Source: Crossiella cryophila
Lineage (GTDB): Bacteria; Actinomycetota; Actinomycetes; Mycobacteriales; Pseudonocardiaceae
DNA length: 64,000 nt
Reading direction: 5' to 3'
Assembly (NCBI RefSeq): GCF_014204915.1
Contig: NZ_JACHMH010000001.1
Span: 4,179,501 to 4,243,500, forward strand
Made by a program: the position numbers and the translations under genes. Below the pieces are notes generated by a model. That model searched no databases. It was not told the origin of the DNA and was given only the letters and a program-made list of their open reading frames with translations. Positions 35,325-44,420 of the stretch are shown in pieces (the first letter of the stretch is position 1; the number at the start of each line of letters is the position of its first letter).

Positions 35325-36455
35325 TCACCAGTCGCGTACCGCGTCCACCCCGGCCGCCAGGGCCTTGGTCACCTCCGGCTGGTCCGGCGCGATCGCGGCC
35401 AGCGCCTCGAACAGCTCCTCGCGTTCGACCGCGCCGATGAACGGGCTCCGGCCATCCAGGCGGTTGAACAGCTCGCCGTACTCACGCCCGATCTCGGCCA
35501 GCTGGGCCTGCCGGTCGGCGGCGTGGTCGGCGAGCACGGCCAGCACCGCGCGCCGGGTCACCTTGTACTGGTTGAACGCCTTGGCGAACCGGGTCTCGCT
35601 GATGCCGTCGCGGCGATCCCAGTCGCGCAACGGGTTGTCCCGGTTCTCCGCCACCCACTCCGGTTTGCGGGCGCCGCGGATCTCCAGGCGCACACCCTGC
35701 GGGATCTCCGGCTTCCAGCGCTTGCGGATCGCGGTGGCGTACTCGGCCGGGATGCCGTCCAGTTCGATCGCCTCGATCTGCGGAACCCGTTGCGGCAGCA
35801 GGCAATCGGCGGCGGTCATGCCGAACAGGTCGTCCAGGCGCACCCGGCGCAGCCCGGTCAGCTCGTTGAGCGCGCCCGCGTGCCGCAGGGTGCCCAGGTC
35901 GCCGCCGAGTTCCAGGCGGCGCAGGTTCGGGAACACCTCGGCCAGCCGCGCGAGATCGAGGTCCCGCACCCCGCGAACGTGCAGCCAGCGCACCTCGGGA
36001 CGTGGCCCGGCCGCGAGCAGTCCGGCCAGTTCGGCCGCGCGTGGTTCGAGCCGCCACGGCGTGGGCTGCTCCTCGGTGACCCCCGCCCGCAGCCGCCTGC
36101 TCTGCGCCAGCCGGGAACCGAGGTGCCAGCCCGAGGAGTAGCCGTCATAGCCCTCGGACACCAGCAGCGGCAGCGAGCCGAGCACCCGGAAACTCCGTGG
36201 CAGCAACCACTCCTGGTTGCCGCGGGCCAGCACCTCCACCCCCGCGTCGGTGTGCCCCAGGCGCAGTGGACCGACCTCGCCCAGCTCGGCCACCGAGGAC
36301 GGTTCGGGGCCGGACCAGTCCAGCTCCAGCACCCCGGCGGTCTGCCGGTCCGGGTCCAGGTCGGTGATCTGGGCCGCGGTCCACTCGCCGAGGTGCTCGC
36401 TGTGCGCGGCCACGATGTCACCAGGCGCGATCGGCCGCGGCGGCGTTGGGCTCAT
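35325..36455 (-). CDS. leucine-rich-repeat protein with Tudor-like N-terminus, paralog 1
   Basis: The product is 376 residues from ATG 36455. I do not recognise a named family. About 1-90 (PGDIVAAHSEHLGEWTAAQI, VLELDWSGPEP, LGHTDAGVEVL) has the strand pattern of a small SH3/Tudor-like barrel. About 155-260 holds irregular leucine-rich repeats (VRWLHVRGVRDLDL, FPNLRRLELGGDLG, LTGLRRVRLDDLFGM, QIEAIELDGIPAEY). The rest is helical (KPEWVAENRDNPLRDWDRRD, ELFNRLDGRSPFIGAVEREE). It is clearly a tandem paralog of the next gene, 36 bases away, and the pair is divergent from two NACHT-LRR genes. The repeats suggest protein recognition. Confidence 0.75.
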   Translation of the reverse strand: MSPTPPRPIAPGDIVAAHSEHLGEWTAAQITDLDPDRQTAGVLELDWSGPEPSSVAELGEVGPLRLGHTDAGVEVLARGNQEWLLPRSFRVLGSLPLLVSEGYDGYSSGWHLGSRLAQSRRLRAGVTEEQPTPWRLEPRAAELAGLLAAGPRPEVRWLHVRGVRDLDLARLAEVFPNLRRLELGGDLGTLRHAGALNELTGLRRVRLDDLFGMTAADCLLPQRVPQIEAIELDGIPAEYATAIRKRWKPEIPQGVRLEIRGARKPEWVAENRDNPLRDWDRRDGISETRFAKAFNQYKVTRRAVLAVLADHAADRQAQLAEIGREYGELFNRLDGRSPFIGAVEREELFEALAAIAPDQPEVTKALAAGVDAVRDW

Positions 36456-36491
36456 GTCCCGGAGCGTAGGCCGGATGGCCGACAATCGCGC

Positions 36492-37613
36492 TCACCAGTC
36501 GCGCACCAGCTCCACCCCCTCGCACAGCAGGTCCAACGCCTCCTGCTGCTGCTCGCCCACGATCTGCGCCAGTGCGTCGAACAGCTCCTCGCGCTCCACC
36601 GTCATGATGAATTCCCCGCGCTCGTCCAGCTCGTTGAACTTCTCGCCGTACTCCCGGCCGATCTCCACCAGCCGGGTGCGCCGGTCCGCCCCGGGATCGG
36701 CGAGCACGGCCAGCACCGCGCGCCTGGTCTGCTTGAACTGGGTGATCGACTCCTGGTACAGGGCCGCGCTGATGTCGGGCCGACCGTCCCAGTCCCGCAA
36801 CGGGTTGTCCAGGTTCTCCGCCACCCACTCGGGTTTGCGGGCGCCGCGGATGGTCAGCTGCACGCCCTGCGGGATCTCCGGCTTCCACTCGCGGCGGGTG
36901 GCGGTGGCGTAGTCGGCCGGGATGCCGTACAGGTAGATCAGCTCGATCCGCGGAACCCGTTGCGGCAGCAGGCAATCGGCCGCGGTCATGCCGAACAGCT
37001 CGCGGATCTCCAGCCGGCGCAGCCCGGCCAGCTCGTTGAACGCGGCCGCGTTGACCAGCTTGCCCATCCGGCCGCTCAGACTCAGCTGCTGGAGGTTGGG
37101 GAAGGCGGCGACCAGCGGCGCGCAGTCCAGCTCGGTGATGGTGCGAACGGTCAGCCAGCGCAGCGCCGGATCCGGCTCGACCTGGCCGATCTCGGCGGCG
37201 GTGTACTCGGCCGCCCACGGCGTGACCGGCTCCTCGGTGTCCTGGGCGTCCCAGCGGCGCTGCGTGGCGAGCTGGTGCCCGAGGTACCAGCCGCTGCCGT
37301 AGGAGTTGGTCTGTTCGGGGCCCAGCAGCGGCAGCGAGCCGAGCACCCGGTGGCTGCGCGGCAGCACCCACTCCCAGTTGGTGTGCACCAGGTCGCCGGT
37401 CCAGTTGTGGTGGCTCAGCCGCAGCGGCCGGACCTCGCCCAGATCGGCCAGCGAGGTCGGCTCAGGGCCGGACCAGTCCAGTTGCAGCACCGCGGCCAGC
37501 TCCGACTCCGGGAGGAACCCGGTGATCTGGGCCGCGGTCCACTCGCCGAGGTGCTCGCTGAAGGCGGTCACGATGTCACCCGGCGCCAGTGGGCGTGGGG
37601 GAGTTGCGCTCAT
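36492..37613 (-). CDS. leucine-rich-repeat protein with Tudor-like N-terminus, paralog 2
   Basis: The product is 373 residues from ATG 37613 and is collinear with paralog 1. The N-terminal PGDIVTAFSEHLGEWTAAQI and VLQLDWSGPEPTSLADLGEV, the central FPNLQQLSLSGRMGKL, LAGLRRLEIRELFGMTAADC and RIELIYLYGIPADY, and the C-terminal KPEWVAENLDNPLRDWDGRP, FNELDERGEFIMTVEREELF all match. Identity is highest around LFGMTAADCLLPQRVP and the RGARKPEWVAEN region, where even the DNA is nearly unchanged. Its start codon is back-to-back with the earliest possible start of the first NACHT gene, so both directions share one short promoter region. Confidence 0.75.
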   Translation of the reverse strand: MSATPPRPLAPGDIVTAFSEHLGEWTAAQITGFLPESELAAVLQLDWSGPEPTSLADLGEVRPLRLSHHNWTGDLVHTNWEWVLPRSHRVLGSLPLLGPEQTNSYGSGWYLGHQLATQRRWDAQDTEEPVTPWAAEYTAAEIGQVEPDPALRWLTVRTITELDCAPLVAAFPNLQQLSLSGRMGKLVNAAAFNELAGLRRLEIRELFGMTAADCLLPQRVPRIELIYLYGIPADYATATRREWKPEIPQGVQLTIRGARKPEWVAENLDNPLRDWDGRPDISAALYQESITQFKQTRRAVLAVLADPGADRRTRLVEIGREYGEKFNELDERGEFIMTVEREELFDALAQIVGEQQQEALDLLCEGVELVRDW

Positions 37614-40600
37614 GCCCGGGAGGGTAGGCCGAACGACTGACATTCCTGCCGGTTCGCTAACCGGGCCGGGCCGGCGTTCGACAGACTGCGCACGGCACCG
37701 GAGGCGGGGGGAGGCTGTCATCAGCGGGCTGGAACTGCTCGACCTTGGCAAGATCATCGCGGAGAAGGCGGTGACCGCGTGGCTGCGCAGGCACCGGGCC
37801 CGCCAGCAGCGCACTGCCAGTCTGGCCGAACTGGCCGCGGCCGAACTCGCCGGTCCGGTGCAGCGGGACAAGCTCAACCGGCTGCTCGGCAACGTCGGCG
37901 GACAGGTCGCCGAACGCCTGGAACTGGTCCTGGCCACCCGGTTCAAATCCCTGCCCGGCAACGAGATCGCCGCCGCGCTGGCCGGGGCCGGGGACGCACT
38001 GGCCGAGGTCGAACTGACCGACGAGCTGCTCTTCGCCGTCGACGCCGACGGGGACAAGCTCGCCGCACACGTCCGCTCGGTCCGCCCACCGCCCAGCGGC
38101 CTGGCCGAACCCGCCGCCCAGCTCTACGACATCGCCCTGGACCAGTCCTGCCGCTACCTGACCCAGGTCATCCAGCACCTGCCCGCACTGCCACCGCGCG
38201 CCCTGGCCGAAACCCTGTCCCGGCTGACCACGCAGACCGCCCAGCTCGACGAACTCCTGGCAAGGGTCCCGCGCTCCACCCTGCACGCGCCCCGCGGCAC
38301 CCGGCACGACGCCGAGTTCACCGCCGCCTACCTGCGGCACATCGAGTCCACATTGGACAGTGTGCTGCTGCTCGGACTGGCAACGCACGAACAGCCGAAA
38401 CTGGCGCTGAGCATGGCGTACCTGAGCCTGAGCGTGTCCAGCACCCTGGACCGCCGCAGCCGGTCCACCCGCCGCCGCCCGGACCGGCACTGGTTCGCCG
38501 AGACCGGCGAGGAGACCACCAGTACCGGCCGGGTGGAGGCCGCGATCGGCGCCGCGGACCGCAGTTTCGTCCGCGGTGAGGCCGGTTCCGGCAAGACCAC
38601 GCTGCTGCACTGGCTCGCCGTCACCGCCGCCCGCGCCGCCTTCACCGAACAGCTCGCGGACTGGAACTCCTGCGTGCCCTTCGTGATCCGGCTGCGCGCG
38701 CACGCCACCGGCGAACTGCCCCGCCCCGAACAGTTCCTCCGGGACGCCTGGCCCAGCCGCGCCGCCGAGATGCCCGAACTGTGGGTGCACCGCCGCCTCG
38801 ACGAGGGCAGCGCGCTGCTGCTGGTCGACGGCGTGGACGAGGTGCCTGCCGCCCGGCGGCCGCAGGTGCACGCCTGGCTGGCCGAACTGGCCCGCGAGTT
38901 CCCGCAGGCCCGGATCGTGGTCACCGCCCGCCCCGCCGCGGCCGAGGCGAAATGGCTGGCCGCAGAGGGTTTCGCCGCGGTCACCCTGGAACCGATGAAC
39001 CGCGAGGACCTCGACCAGTTCGTCGCCCGCTGGCACGAGGCCGCCCACCGCGCGCACTCCCTGCCCTGCGACCCCGCCGAACTACCCGCCGCCCAGCGCC
39101 GCCTGCGCAACCAGTTCGCCAGCCGCCCACACCTGCGCACCCTGGCCGCGAACCCGTTGCTGGCCGCCATGCTGTGCGCGCTCAACCTGGACCAGGCCAC
39201 CGAACTCCCACGCAACCGGATGGAGCTGTACCGCAGGGCCCTGGAGATGTTGCTGGAGACCAGGGACGTCAAACGCGGCATCGCCGGGATGCTCGACGTG
39301 GCCCAGAAACGCGTCCTGCTGCGCGACCTGGCCTGGCGACTCACCGAGGCCAACCGCATCGAACTCTCCCGGTCTCGAGCCGAGGAGCACGTGGCCCGCA
39401 AGTTGCCCGCGATGCCCAACGTGACCGAGTCCGCGGATCGGATCCTGGACCACCTGCTGGAACGCAGTGGCGTGTTGCGGGAACCGGTGCCGGGCACGGT
39501 GGACTTCGTGCACCGGACGTTTCAGGAGTACCTGGCCGCGAGTGAGGCGACCGAGCAGGGGCGGATCGAGAAGCTGGCCTCGCAGGCGCATCTGGACGTG
39601 TGGTGGGAGACCATCGTGATGGCTTGCGGGCATGCGAAGCGCACGCAGGCGGATCTGTTGTTGACCGAGATCCTGGATCGGGCGGCGGGGGAACCTCGGC
39701 GGGCCAGGCATTTGCGGTTGCTGGCGGCTGCTTGTTTGGAGACGGTGGAGGAGCTGGATCCGGCGGTTCGGGCTCGGGTGGACTCGTTGATCGAGCAGCA
39801 TCTGGTGCCGCCGCGGAGTGTTCGCGAGGCGGGATCGCTTGCCGCCATTGGGCATCGGGTGCTGCGGTACTTTCCGTCCACTGTGGACGAGTTGTCCGAG
39901 GCTTCGGCTGCGGCGACCGTGCGGGCGGCGGCCTTCACCGAGAATCAGGAAGCATTGGCGTTGCTGCGCGGATATGCGCGGGATCCGCGGCATCGTGTGC
40001 AGGAAGAGCTGGCCCAGGCTTGGCGGTACTTCGAGCCGCAGCGCTACGCCGAGGAGGTGCTGGCCGAGGCTCCGTTGCGGGACGGGGTCATTCGCGTCCG
40101 GGACGAACACCTGCTGCCGTTCGTGGACCGGCTCACCCGGCTGCGCAGCCTGTGGCTCGACCTGGACTCGGGTCGCCGCTTGGCGCCACTGGACATCATT
40201 ACCGGTCTGCCCAAACTCACTGCGGTGAATCTTGAACTCCAGCACGAGACCGTTGATCTGGAACCGCTGGCCGAGCATCCACTCCTGCACACCGTGCACC
40301 TCTTTTCCACCGCGGGCTACCAGCGGCATGACGTGCTAGCCCGGTTACCCGAGCTGGTTCACCTAGCGCTGTTCCAGTACGAACCCATGGCTGATATCCG
40401 GTTCCTGCGTGCACTGCCCAACCTGTTGACCCTGTCGCTGGACCAACTCGAGCAGATCGACGACTATTCCCCACTTGACGATATGAACTCACTGCGGTCC
40501 TTGAATCTTTGGTCCCGAGTGAGTCTGGCGAGCAGTTCTGGGCGGGCCTGGCCGAGCATCCGTCGGCTGGTGTTGGGCGAGGCGGGTTCCGATGCGCTTG

Positions 40601-40740
40601 AACGAATTCCGGACCTGTTACCCAACCTGGAAATACTGATTATCGACCGGTGTACCGCACGCACCCTGGCCCCGCTGGAGCGGTTGTCGTTGCGGAAGTT
40701 GGATATCCGGCGAAGCGACCACAACCTGGGGAGTCCGTGA
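37612..40740 (+). CDS. NACHT NTPase with N-terminal helical and C-terminal leucine-rich repeat domains (bacterial NLR-like)
   Basis: The protein has about 1,008 residues counted from 37717, or 1,042 from ATG 37612. Its helical N-terminal domain (about 270 residues, ISGLELLDLGKIIAEKAV...) resembles NACHT-associated helical domains. The NACHT module follows: Walker A GEAGSGKTTLLHWLA (38578), Walker B ALLLVDGVDEVP (38815), sensor RIVVTARP, and the family motif FVHRTFQEYLAASEA (39508). The C-terminal 230 residues form leucine-rich repeats (LPKLTAVNLELQ, LPELVHLALFQYEP, LPNLLTLSLDQLEQ). The start is unsure: its tandem paralog starts GTG-ATC-AGC, but here the codon at 37717 is GTC; ATG 37612 (after GGGGGAG) and GTG 37771 (after GGAG) are the alternatives. 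Such proteins often defend against phage. Confidence 0.85.
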   Translation: MPGRVGRTTDIPAGSLTGPGRRSTDCARHRRRGEAVISGLELLDLGKIIAEKAVTAWLRRHRARQQRTASLAELAAAELAGPVQRDKLNRLLGNVGGQVAERLELVLATRFKSLPGNEIAAALAGAGDALAEVELTDELLFAVDADGDKLAAHVRSVRPPPSGLAEPAAQLYDIALDQSCRYLTQVIQHLPALPPRALAETLSRLTTQTAQLDELLARVPRSTLHAPRGTRHDAEFTAAYLRHIESTLDSVLLLGLATHEQPKLALSMAYLSLSVSSTLDRRSRSTRRRPDRHWFAETGEETTSTGRVEAAIGAADRSFVRGEAGSGKTTLLHWLAVTAARAAFTEQLADWNSCVPFVIRLRAHATGELPRPEQFLRDAWPSRAAEMPELWVHRRLDEGSALLLVDGVDEVPAARRPQVHAWLAELAREFPQARIVVTARPAAAEAKWLAAEGFAAVTLEPMNREDLDQFVARWHEAAHRAHSLPCDPAELPAAQRRLRNQFASRPHLRTLAANPLLAAMLCALNLDQATELPRNRMELYRRALEMLLETRDVKRGIAGMLDVAQKRVLLRDLAWRLTEANRIELSRSRAEEHVARKLPAMPNVTESADRILDHLLERSGVLREPVPGTVDFVHRTFQEYLAASEATEQGRIEKLASQAHLDVWWETIVMACGHAKRTQADLLLTEILDRAAGEPRRARHLRLLAAACLETVEELDPAVRARVDSLIEQHLVPPRSVREAGSLAAIGHRVLRYFPSTVDELSEASAAATVRAAAFTENQEALALLRGYARDPRHRVQEELAQAWRYFEPQRYAEEVLAEAPLRDGVIRVRDEHLLPFVDRLTRLRSLWLDLDSGRRLAPLDIITGLPKLTAVNLELQHETVDLEPLAEHPLLHTVHLFSTAGYQRHDVLARLPELVHLALFQYEPMADIRFLRALPNLLTLSLDQLEQIDDYSPLDDMNSLRSLNLWSRVSLASSSGRAWPSIRRLVLGEAGSDALERIPDLLPNLEILIIDRCTARTLAPLERLSLRKLDIRRSDHNLGSP

Positions 40741-41360
40741 TCAGCGGCGTGGAAGTGCTCAAGCTCGGCCAGACCGTGGCCACCCGGGCCGCGGCCGCCT
40801 GGCTGCGCAAGCACCGCGAGCAGAAGGAACGCGTCTCCTCCCTCGCCGAGCTGGCCGCCGAACAACTCGCCAGCCCCCTGCACCTGCGCAAGTGGGACAA
40901 CTTCCTCAACAACCTCGGCCTCCAGGTCGCCGAACGCCTCGAACCCCTCCTGGACAACCGCTTCCCCGGCCTGCCGGCCAACGAGATCCAGGCCGCCATG
41001 GACGCCGCCGGGGACGCCCTGGCCGAGGTCGAACTCGCCGACGACCTGCTCCTGGGCGTCGACCTGGACGCCGACAAGCTGGCCGCGCACGTGCGTTCGG
41101 TGTGTCCGGGGCAGGTCCGGGTGGCGGGGCTGTCCGAGGACGGGGCGCGGCTCTACGAAGTCGCCCTGGACCAGAGCTGCCGGTACCTGGTCGAGGTCGT
41201 GCGCTGGCTGCCCGCCTTCCAGCCCCGCGCCCTGGCCGAGGCGCTGGGGCGGCTGGGCGCGTTGAGCGGGCAGCTCGACGAGGTGCTGGCCCGGATTCCG
41301 CGCTCCACCCTGCACGCCCCACGCGGCACCGGGCACGACGCCGAGTTCACCGCCGGGTAA
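40737..41360 (+). CDS. N-terminal piece of the second NACHT-LRR gene, ended by an in-frame TAA
   Basis: This frame starts at GTG 40737, overlapping the stop of the first NACHT gene (GTGA), and codes 207 residues that align with the N-terminal helical domain of its paralog (ISGVEVLKLGQTVATRAAAAWLRK in part, LDQSCRYLVEVVRWLP, RIPRSTLHAPRGTGHDAEF). It stops at TAA 41358 where the paralog reads Ala-Tyr-Leu-Arg-His. The downstream sequence continues in the same frame with strong similarity. So it is either half of a broken gene, a separately made helical-domain protein, or a stop that is read through. Confidence 0.7.
   Translation: MISGVEVLKLGQTVATRAAAAWLRKHREQKERVSSLAELAAEQLASPLHLRKWDNFLNNLGLQVAERLEPLLDNRFPGLPANEIQAAMDAAGDALAEVELADDLLLGVDLDADKLAAHVRSVCPGQVRVAGLSEDGARLYEVALDQSCRYLVEVVRWLPAFQPRALAEALGRLGALSGQLDEVLARIPRSTLHAPRGTGHDAEFTAG
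41358..41360 (+). other. in-frame ochre codon interrupting the second NACHT-LRR gene
   Basis: The first NACHT gene has TAC (Tyr) at the aligned codon, followed by CTG CGG CAC in both copies. A single C-to-A change explains the stop. Confidence 0.8.
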
Positions 41361-41381
41361 CTGCGGCACCTCCAGTCCACT

Positions 41382-43814
41382 TTGGACAGACTGGAACTGC
41401 TCGGACTCACCATGCAGGAGCAGCCGCGGCTGGCGTTGAGCGTGGCCTACCTGAGCCTGTCGGTGTCCGAGTCGGCACAACCGCGGGCCCGGCGGGAACT
41501 CGCCGACGGACGCTGGTTCGGCGACGGCGAGCGCGGCCCGGTCAGCGGACGGGTCGAAGCCGCCATCGGGGCTGCCGAACGCACCCTGGTCCGCGGCGAG
41601 GCCGGATCCGGCAAGACCACCCTCCTGGACTGGCTGGCGGTCACCGCGGCCCGCGGGCACTTCACCGGGCAGCTCGCCGAGTGGAACGGGTGCGTGCCGT
41701 TCCCGGTGCGGCTACGCAGTTTCGCCGCGGGACAGCTGCCCCAGCCGGAACAACTGCTCACGCACGCCTGGCCGATGCGCGGGGCCGAGATGCCCGAAGG
41801 CTGGGCGCACCGGCGGCTCAGCGACGGCACCGGACTCGTGCTCCTGGACGGGGTCGACGAAGTGCCCGCCGGACAACGCGCCGAGGTGCGCAACTGGCTG
41901 CGGCAGCTGGTCGCCGAGTTCCCCCTGGCCCGGATCGTGGTCACCGCCCGGCCCGCCGCGGTGGAGGAGAAATGGCTGGCCGACGAGGGATTCCGGGCCG
42001 TCCTGCTGGAACCGATGACCGGCGACGACATCCGCCGGTTCATCGAACGCTGGCACACCGCCGCCGAGCAGGCCAGGTTCCTGCCCTGCGCACCCGGTGA
42101 CCTGCCGGCCGCCCGGCAACGCCTGCTCAACCAGTTCACCACCCGCCCCCAGCTCCGCGCACTGGCCGCCAACCCACTGCTGTGCGCCCTGCTCTGCGCG
42201 CTCAACCTGGACCACGTGGCTGATCTGCCGCGCAGCCGGATGGAACTCTACGAACGCGCCCTGGCCATGCTCCTGGACATCCGGGACGCCAAACGCCGCA
42301 TCGCCGGACTCCTCGACGTCGCCCAGAAACGGGTGCTGCTGCGCGACATCGCCTGGCGGCTCACCCTGGCCAACCGGATCGAACTGCCCAGAGACAAGGC
42401 CCTCGACCACATCGCCCGCAAACTCCCGGCCATGCCCAACGTCACCGAACCAGCCCCGGAAATCCTCGACCACCTCCTGGAACGCAGTGGCGTGCTACGC
42501 GAACCCGTGCCAGGCCGGGTCGACTTCCTGCACCGCACCTTCCAGGAGTACCTCGCCGCCAGCGAGGCCACCGAACAGGACCACATCGACACCCTGGTCG
42601 CGCACGCCCACCTGGACGCCTGGTGGGAGACCGTGGTGATGGCCGCCGGACACGCCAAACGCACCCAGGCCGACGAACTACTCACCCAGATCCTGGACCG
42701 CGCCGACCACGAACCCCGCCGCGCCAGGAAACTGCGCCTGCTCGCCGCGGCCTGCCTGGAAACCGTGCAGGAGATCGACGCCGGCCTGCACGACCGCCTC
42801 GACACGCTGATCCGCACCCACCTGGTGCCACCGCGCGGCATCCGGGAAACCGAGTCCCTGGCCGCCATCGGCCACCGCCTGCTGCGCTACCTACCGTCCA
42901 CAGTGGACAAACTGTCGGATGCTGTTGCGGCAGCGACCGTCCGGGCCGTCGCGCTCACCGGTACCGCCGAGGCGCTGACCCGGTTGGCGGGCTATGTCCA
43001 GGATCCCCGGGGCTGCGTGCAGCAGGAACTGATCCTGGCCTGGCGGATGTTCGACCCGGCCCGCTACGCCGAGGAGGTCCTGACCGACGCACCACTGATC
43101 AACGGCCAGATCGGGATCGCCGAGGGCCGGTTCCTGCCGCACCTACGGAAGCTGCAACGGATGACCGAGGTGATGGTGCTGTTCGCCGAGCCCCAAGCCA
43201 GCGGCCTGGACGCGCTCACCGGCCTGCCGCTCTTCGACACCCTGTGGTTCCGGTTTGACGGACGGCCAGCCGACCTGAGTCCGCTCGCCGAACACCCCCG
43301 GCTCCGACTCCTGTACCTGATGGGCGCCGCGCACTACCTGACGCTCGAAGCGCTGACTCAGCTCCCCGAACTGACCGAGTTGACGTTGCGCCAGCTGGAA
43401 CCGTGGCAAAACCTGGAGTTCGTGCGGGCGCTCCCCGGACTGCGCACCTTGAAGCTCGTCGGCTTGGAACGGATCACCGACTACGCCTTGCTGGAAGACC
43501 TGCCGAGCCTTGAACAGCTGTCGTTGGAGAATGTGTCGAACTTCGACTCGTCCACTGGTCGCCCGTTGCGGGAGGTCCGTTCCTTGCAGCTGAGTCGGTG
43601 GACCGATCCGCGGTGCGTCGAACAGATCGCCGAGCGCTTCCCGGCACTGCGCAGACTGCGGCTCTACAAGGGCGAACTGCCCTCGGCCGCGCCGCTCGCC
43701 GCCCTGCCGCTGACCACGCTTTACCTGTCCCGCTGCGGCCCCATCGACCTGAGCCCGCTGGACGGCCGGGACATCGAGATCTACGTCGACGGTGTTGCCC
43801 GCTCTCCACGATGA
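41382..43814 (+). CDS. NACHT-LRR part of the second NLR-like gene (possibly remnant of a disrupted gene)
   Basis: This continues the frame of the previous piece, from a possible TTG at 41382 (an ATG follows at 41412), for about 810 residues. No ribosome site precedes either start. The NTPase features are intact: Walker A RGEAGSGKTTLLDWLAV (41598), Walker B LVLLDGVDEVP, RIVVTARPAAVEEKWLA, and FLHRTFQEYLAASEATEQ. The C-terminal leucine-rich repeats (LPELTELTLRQLEP, LPGLRTLKLVGLERI, LPSLEQLSLENVSN, FPALRRLRLYKGEL) differ most from the first copy, which would fit different recognition targets. No further stops or frameshifts are seen over 2.4 kb, so any damage is recent or the split is tolerated. 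Confidence 0.75.
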   Translation: MDRLELLGLTMQEQPRLALSVAYLSLSVSESAQPRARRELADGRWFGDGERGPVSGRVEAAIGAAERTLVRGEAGSGKTTLLDWLAVTAARGHFTGQLAEWNGCVPFPVRLRSFAAGQLPQPEQLLTHAWPMRGAEMPEGWAHRRLSDGTGLVLLDGVDEVPAGQRAEVRNWLRQLVAEFPLARIVVTARPAAVEEKWLADEGFRAVLLEPMTGDDIRRFIERWHTAAEQARFLPCAPGDLPAARQRLLNQFTTRPQLRALAANPLLCALLCALNLDHVADLPRSRMELYERALAMLLDIRDAKRRIAGLLDVAQKRVLLRDIAWRLTLANRIELPRDKALDHIARKLPAMPNVTEPAPEILDHLLERSGVLREPVPGRVDFLHRTFQEYLAASEATEQDHIDTLVAHAHLDAWWETVVMAAGHAKRTQADELLTQILDRADHEPRRARKLRLLAAACLETVQEIDAGLHDRLDTLIRTHLVPPRGIRETESLAAIGHRLLRYLPSTVDKLSDAVAAATVRAVALTGTAEALTRLAGYVQDPRGCVQQELILAWRMFDPARYAEEVLTDAPLINGQIGIAEGRFLPHLRKLQRMTEVMVLFAEPQASGLDALTGLPLFDTLWFRFDGRPADLSPLAEHPRLRLLYLMGAAHYLTLEALTQLPELTELTLRQLEPWQNLEFVRALPGLRTLKLVGLERITDYALLEDLPSLEQLSLENVSNFDSSTGRPLREVRSLQLSRWTDPRCVEQIAERFPALRRLRLYKGELPSAAPLAALPLTTLYLSRCGPIDLSPLDGRDIEIYVDGVARSPR

Positions 43815-43841
43815 GAGCGGGCAAACCCCCAGTTCACCCAC

Positions 43842-44393
43842 TCAGACCGAAGCGAAGAACACCTTCGCGTTGGCCATCGCCTCGGTGTCGGCCAGCACGT
43901 CGTCCGGCTTGCTGCCGTTGCCGGTCAACGCCCCCGCGAACTCCATCTTCAGGTACTCCGCCGAACGCCGGAGCGTGTCGATCAGCGCGTCCGCCTGGTG
44001 CGGCTCCTCGCTCAGCGCGGTGATCACCCACAGTCGCTTCCCGGCCATCCGGCCCTTGAAGCCCAGCTCCTCGATATCGAACCAATCACTCCAATAATCG
44101 AGGTAGCGCTTGGTCGAGGAGGACACCGTGTACCAGTAGGTCGGCGAGGCGATCACGATGTCGGTGGCCGCCACCGTGGCGTCCAGCAGGAGTTTCTCGT
44201 TGCCCTCCGGTGCCGGGTGCAGACGATTGCCCGGCACATGGCGGCGGTCCGCGTAGTCCGTCAGGGGCAGCGTGGCGAGGTTGAACCACTGTTGCTCGAC
44301 GTTCGTAGGGAGATTTTCCGCAGCGTTACGTGCCAATGTCTCTGTGTTACCACCCAGGCGTGAGCTGCCGAGGAGGAACAGGAACGAGCGCAT
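43842..44393 (-). CDS. NAD(P)H-dependent FMN reductase / flavodoxin-fold oxidoreductase
   Basis: The product is 183 residues with a flavodoxin-like fold. The FMN phosphate loop is LLGSSRLGGNTETLA (8-22), and the second FMN contact is IVIASPTYWYTVSSSTKRYLD. The segment GKRLWVITALSEEPHQAD follows the third strand. Such enzymes reduce quinones, azo dyes or FMN with NAD(P)H. It is divergent from a MarR regulator and the shared spacer holds an 18-bp palindrome, an arrangement typical for quinone- or oxidant-sensing MarR systems. Confidence 0.85.
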   Translation of the reverse strand: MRSFLFLLGSSRLGGNTETLARNAAENLPTNVEQQWFNLATLPLTDYADRRHVPGNRLHPAPEGNEKLLLDATVAATDIVIASPTYWYTVSSSTKRYLDYWSDWFDIEELGFKGRMAGKRLWVITALSEEPHQADALIDTLRRSAEYLKMEFAGALTGNGSKPDDVLADTEAMANAKVFFASV

Positions 44394-44420
44394 AGAACGG
44401 GGACCTTCCTAGGGGATATA

